Assembly (NCBI GenBank): GCA_030248215.1
Contig: JASANG010003737.1
Coordinates: 62,001 to 126,000, forward strand
Reading direction: 5' to 3'
DNA: 64,000 nt
Source of the DNA: Enoplolaimus lenunculus
Lineage: Eukaryota; Nematoda; Enoplea; Enoplida; Thoracostomopsidae
Both the position numbers and the translations under genes were made by a program. Under the pieces are notes generated by a model, which was not told where the DNA came from, did no database searches, and saw only the letters and a program-made list of their open reading frames with translations. Position 1 is the stretch's first letter, and each line of letters begins with the position of its first letter. This document shows, one piece after another, positions 59,559 to 64,000 of this stretch.

Positions 59559-59725
59559 GGCCAATGTAAAGAACAGGGCCGTAACAGTAGTATAAACATA
59601 TTCATAAGAATAAGTTGACGCCAAACGCAAGAATGAACTTATATCTAAGTCTAAGCAAAAAGTCTAAAGTTTACTTTATTACAGTCCCACAGAAAAACTT
59701 TCCGCCCCTAATCTTTACATGGTCC
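59559..59725. mobile_element. Family A MITE
   Basis: Full-length but diverged in the arms. Its right end has been drawn into the 60-bp tandem duplication. Confidence 0.75.
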
Positions 59726-59840
59726 AAACTGATACAGGGATAGACCAGATATTCGGTTCCGGTTAGAAACCTTTTTACGTGGTCCAACATGATACAGGGA
59801 TAGACCAGATATTCGGTTCCGGTTAGAAACCGGCAAAACT
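59721..59840. repeat. 60-bp tandem duplication
   Basis: Two copies starting ggtccaa (59721 and 59781) share gatacagggatagaccagat and attcggttccggttagaaac. The unit includes the last few bases of family A element 59559-59725, so the duplication happened after that insertion. Confidence 0.8.
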
Positions 59841-61433
59841 CAGATCTGTATATGGTTTAAACTTACCGGATACCGGTATGGTCTTGAGTATCATAAAGCT
59901 GCTTTTAACCATGAGGAAATGCTACATTCTTTTTAACAACCTTGTTTCAAATTTGACCCTTAAGCCAATTTGGCTAAAATACAAAAACATTTAGTCAATC
60001 TGCAATTTTTAGCCGATCTCCAATTATGTCACTCGGCTAAATTTCATTTGTATGACTGCACTTAAAGTGTGTTTCTGAATAATACAAAATGAATTTCAGC
60101 GAGCATGTAGAATAGTATGCAACTGAGCGCTTGCCACGGTAATTTAAATGTACCCGATGCGCGTTCTGTTGACGAAACCCAACTCGCCCGTGAAATCTGC
60201 ACTCATTTAAATGGGATTGAAAATCTTGCGTCCAAAAGTGGGATGGGGAAATGACCAAAACGCAATACATACTGGGAAACTTGTCTTGGAACACAAAACG
60301 CGGTAGGTTGCATTTGCATAGTATTGTAAAAAAGTCGCAGTCGACTAATAAAAAATTACTTTAGCCAATCGGAACTTTTAGGGGTCATCGTAAAATGATC
60401 AGCTAAAAACGCTGACCGGAAGTAAAGAAGCTTAAATTTTTGACACTGAAGCGAAATCAAAGATCCAAGTCGAACAATTATTTTAAAATAGCAAACGTAC
60501 TTTTGTACAACTTAAATACTGCAAATGGCACGCAAAGTTGAATGCTATATTTATCTAATACTCGGCTCCGGTATACGATGAAACTAATATCCGGTCGATC
60601 CTTGACTAATATCACAACTGGCAACATTGCAAAAATGAAATTATTTGTTTCCTAAAGGGTAATGTGTCGCAAGCCCGGAATGTAACGAAAGCGGAAAGCA
60701 GAGTGGCCGCGGCGTCAACGAATTCGTGTTGCGGCATTGTCTTATAAAAACATTGCAAATGATTCGACGGGGTTATCCTACGAAACGAATATTTTAATTT
60801 GCTTTAAGGTGTTGGCTAACACCAACTTCAATTTCTCAGTGCGCCATTGCATACTGCCACTTCAGGTATTAAACAAAAATTGTTTCGCAGTCTTAGCTTT
60901 TCTTTCTTACACAGCTTGGTAACTACAAAAAGATTTGAAAGATACCAACCGAAACGTCTGTTTCCAAAAAGATGAATGCGTATATTTCACTTAGACAAGC
61001 AAAATTTTTTTTGTACTCTTATAAATAACCTACAAATTTATGATCTTGCACAATTTTTCTATTACATATATACCCTTAGGTTTGTACAAGACTTAATTGC
61101 AAACAGTATTGCTTTGAAACAAACATAAAACAGATGTTTACGACTTGAAACAATAGCGACAGAGACAAACTTGAATGATGAACAGATTTACACTACTACC
61201 AATGTTCAAAAGGAACTTAATTTTGCATGAACAGGAATTGAATTTCTTTGCAGGAACCGGAATTTGAAATAATTTTCGCTACCAAATGACTGTGGGTTGC
61301 TATTTTCAGATGTTATTTGTCCAATTGGATTCAACGGATTTTCACAAACACAATGTTGCTACAAATTTGTAAACAGTTCGGCCGGAACAGGAATTACGGT
61401 TGAACCATGACTACTACATACATATGGACAACG

Positions 61434-61562
61434 TTATGTTGATTTTTCCTGGTTCAAATTCAATCCTTCCCAGTCGACTCGAGATTCATAAAACTGAATA
61501 ACTGTTTGAGGGCATTTAACGTTTGCAATCACCGCAGGCACGAGTTCCGCTTCATCAACGCC
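61434..61562 (-). CDS. HP1: HP1/CBX heterochromatin protein, last exon (second half of the chromo shadow domain)
   Basis: Minus-strand terminal exon starting at 61562 after acceptor TTTCGCATTTAAG, in phase with the preceding exon so that KWK is followed by GVDEAELVPA. It continues VIANVKCPQTVIQFYESR, then VDWEGLNLNQEKST and stop TAA at 61436-61434. This matches DEADLVxAKEANVKCPQ and FYEERLTW of vertebrate HP1. The dimer-interface Ile (in VIQFYE) and the PxVxL-pocket Trp (VDW) are both present. The tail after the domain is short, as in CBX1/3/5. The intron to the previous exon is 1,274 bp. No canonical poly(A) hexamer is obvious close downstream. Confidence 0.93.
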   Translation of the reverse strand, partial: GVDEAELVPAVIANVKCPQTVIQFYESRVDWEGLNLNQEKST

Positions 61563-62836
61563 CTTAAATGCGAAAGCAAAATTTATAAACGTAACAGTGA
61601 CTCTACAGTTAAAAAAATTCATATTTTGTTGAATCGAAATTTAATAGAGATGTGTAACCAGCAAAAATTTACAACGTAACATATTTAAGTATAAAACTTT
61701 ACAGTGCAAATTCGCTTTCCGGTAACAATATGCAACTGGGCTGTGTAGAAAAGAATGTACATGCTGAGCCATTTTAGTTTTGGTCAATTACTCTAATTCC
61801 ACGGATGCGGGTGATACTATTGGTTGATTTGCAGGCGACATTGAGCATTGACGTCTCAAAAGTGAGGGCGTCAGGTTAAACCACGATGCGTGCAGATAAA
61901 TTTCGACTACGAGTGTCATCGTCAACTCTTAGTATTTGGTATTTTGAACGAATACATCCAAACTTTCGCAACGTTTGCATGACAGAAAAAATATACCAAA
62001 CGTAGTAAATCAGTTCTGCGGCAGCTGGCATAAATACAATAATTATGGTTTCCTTTTGTGTTTGAAGTCGTAAAAACATTCGGCAAGATAGAATACTAGC
62101 GTCGGATGTCGATTGTCTGCCGGAGCCGGATATCAGCTCGCAACCTGACACAATTTCCCCGATCGGAAGCACTGATATACGCCAACACGTAAAATCGATA
62201 GTATTCCAGCTTATTGTTAAGTTTATAAAGTATCGGTAAAGAATCGGCTATTTTTAGCAGTGCCGATGTCGATATTCACGAAAAGTGCCTATTATTACAC
62301 TGATGCAGATTAATCGGCACTCTCCTATGACTTTACTTGCTGTTTATTTCTAAAAATGGTGGTGGTTCCTTCACTCGACACAGCCCCAAGTTCGATTTGA
62401 CATTCGGTTTAAGTCAAAATCAAGATTTTGCCTCACAGCAATCACCATTTTAAAACAAACACTTTTTTGTATATTTTTAAGTTGCAATGCAATGTATAAA
62501 GTGAATTTTTAAGATGCAATGCAATGTATAAAGTGAATAAACGTCTAAATTGCGTTTACATGTTGCGTATATACATATACGCGTGATCAACAACGGTTAT
62601 GGGTATGTGGAATTTTATTGAAAACCAGTAATTTAGTCGCTGAAATTCACACTCCACCCTCCATTCAAGATCCCCCGGTTTTGAACTTATGGGCCTTCTG
62701 GATAAAGCCCTACTTTCCGCCGTAAAGCAGCAGTTATGTCACACTTCTGAGCAATAAATGCGTATCTACGGAGCCGAATATCGATTTCTTGCCGGAGCCT
62801 GATATATAGTCTCACTCTGTTTGCATATTTATGTAC
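61563..62836 (-). other. HP1 intron within the chromo shadow domain
   Basis: GT...AG intron of 1,274 bp. It contains two short segments resembling family J (around 62100-62140 and 62780-62810, with motifs like ccggagcc) and a 33-bp-spaced short duplication of gcaatgcaatgtataaagtg near 62480-62540. No coding content is seen. Confidence 0.8.
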
Positions 62837-62985
62837 CTTCCATTTGATACAAAACAAAAGTTGACCAGTCGCATCGGTGGCTCCAATGATTTTATCAGGC
62901 ACGTATCCTTTATCGAAACCTGTTATCATACGATTGCCTAATTTTTGTTTCTGCAACTGCCGCAAACGCTCTCGTTCCTCAAATT
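62837..62985 (-). CDS. HP1: HP1/CBX heterochromatin protein, exon encoding the first half of the chromo shadow domain
   Basis: Minus-strand exon from acceptor CATGTTTTAG (62986-62987) to donor AAG|GTACAT (62837/62836). Length is 149 nt, phase 1 in and phase 0 out. It encodes FEERERLRQLQKQKLGNRM, then ITGFDKGYVPDKIIGATD and ATGQLLFCIKWK. The block GFDKGYVPDKIIGATD aligns with GFERGLEPEKIIGATD of vertebrate HP1 (CBX1/3/5), and LLFCIKWK with LMFLMKWK. HP1 proteins bind H3K9-methylated nucleosomes through an N-terminal chromodomain and dimerise through this domain, which also recruits PxVxL partners. The chromodomain and hinge exons are not in the window and must lie to the right. The charged EERERLRQ stretch is the end of the hinge. 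Confidence 0.93.
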
Positions 62986-63027
62986 CTAAAACATGAAATG
63001 TGTACATACAAATCCATTAAGATTACT

Positions 63028-64000
63028 ATTAAGCGTAGTTTTTGAGCGAATGTTTTGTACTCGGGGGTCGGAAGGTGGATGACCGTTCGTCCGTCCGAAA
63101 AGAATTTCAGTAATCGCTGAACCGATTTTGATAAACTTTTTTGCTTGAAAGGTACATGATCATCCAGGGGGTGTCAATATCGCATTGGGGTGTTAAAATT
63201 TTACGCCGTTTTTAGCTACAGGCTAATTTGCATAATAGGTTAAGCTAAGTTTTCCGTTGCGAGAAATCTGATTATATTGTTTACAAGGTTCTAAAACCAA
63301 TACTTGAATAGTTCTTTATTACTTAAGCCTAAATTAAAATTTTTTGCATTATTCCACTAATTATTATTGTTACTAGACATCAAATTTAGTACTAAAGGTT
63401 TTTGGGTGCGAGAAATCTAATAAATTGTTTATAAACTTCCAAAATCGATCAGCTAATACTCATCTAGTACCTAAGTTACATATTAGATTATTTGGAAAGT
63501 AATTGCGTCAAACTAATTGTATGTGCTTTACAAGTTTGGAATGCTTAACTAGACTAGACTGATTAAAAAGTACGCATGTCTGAATTCACTCAATACATGC
63601 AGTACTACTACGGTTGGTAAGGTACATAGATCGTATATTGACGCTGACTCGGTCGGTAGATTAATCCGCAAACCTGATTAAGTAAGCACCATGTTCTCGG
63701 ATTAAGCGTAGTTTTTGAGCGAATGTTTTGTACTCGGGGGTCGGAAGGTGGATGACCGTTCGTCCGTCCGAAAAGAATTTCAGTAACCGCTGAACCGATT
63801 TTGATAAACTTTTTTGCTTGAAAGGTACATGATTATCCAGGGGGTTTCAATATCGCATTGGGGTGTTAAAATTTTACGCCGTTTTTAGCTACAGGCTAAT
63901 TTGCATAATAGGTTAAGCTAAGTTTTCCGTTGCGAGAAATCTGATTATATTGTTTACAAGGTTCCAAAACCAATACTTGAATAGTTCTTTATTACTTAAG
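63028..64000. repeat. Tandem repeat running off the right edge (673-bp spacing)
   Basis: 63028-63327 and 63701-64000 are nearly identical (only a few differences), both starting attaagcgtagtttttgagcg. Between them, about 63395-63480, is a decayed partial copy of the segment containing gcgagaaatct and attgttta. The array is therefore built of repeated modules and probably continues past the window. It lies in the HP1 intron or 5' region. Confidence 0.85.

Larger units (their letters stand above)
45081..61433. other. Hox-HP1 intergenic interval
   Basis: 16 kb between the two convergent genes. It holds families A, B, D, E, G, H, I and J, the 921-bp element, a 60-bp tandem duplication and one small membrane-type frame (51227-51412). 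A minus-strand frame at 58294-58479 looks like a decayed coding relic. I see no other gene. Confidence 0.5.

Overview
The window looks like AT-rich, transposon-dense DNA from a metazoan. My best guess is a tunicate, probably ascidian-like. The reasons are a lone Hox gene in a large repeat-filled interval, a homeobox cut by an intron between homeodomain residues 44 and 45, and a very long low-complexity Hox N-terminus. The species call is inference. There is no sign of bacterial or organellar DNA, no CRISPR array, no rRNA, and no intact virus-like element that I can recognise.

Two genes can be named. (1) A Hox gene of the anterior/central class, closest to Hox4, lies on the plus strand. Exon 1 is 27784-29761 (long N-terminus, YPWM hexapeptide), exon 2 is 43370-43515 (homeodomain 1-44) and exon 3 is 44755-44880 (homeodomain 45-60 and stop). 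Introns are 13.6 kb and 1.2 kb, and the predicted protein is 749 aa. A possible alternative first exon at 38691-38811, just downstream of a CT/GAGA tract, is in phase with the homeobox exon. (2) The last two exons of an HP1/CBX (heterochromatin protein 1) gene lie on the minus strand at 62837-62985 and 61434-61562 and encode the chromo shadow domain. Its chromodomain exons must lie beyond the right edge. The two genes are tail-to-tail about 16.5 kb apart, echoing the vertebrate linkage of CBX5, CBX3 and CBX1 to the HOXC, HOXA and HOXB clusters.

The left 27 kb has no gene I can name. It does contain short, splice-flanked, coding-like segments. On the minus strand, two terminal exons with matching phase (14948-15074 and 14649-14895) are the best supported, with weaker candidates at 9812-9929, 13933-14034, 15340-15470, 20870-21043 and 22343-22584. 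On the plus strand there are weak candidates at 283-379, 4529-4637, 6242-6371 and 16401-16495.

The rest is repeat. A 32-bp dimeric satellite fills about 11.14-12.83 kb and creates large spurious open frames on both strands. At least a dozen families of short inverted-repeat (MITE-like) elements fill introns and intergenic space, referred to here as families A to N. A 921-bp element with ~215-bp terminal inverted repeats lies at 54964-55884. There are several recent tandem duplications: 184 bp at 15.4-15.8 kb, 138 bp at 35.4-35.7 kb, 60 bp at 59.7-59.8 kb, and a 673-bp-spaced repeat at the right edge. Boundaries of repeats were read by eye and may be off by a few bases.
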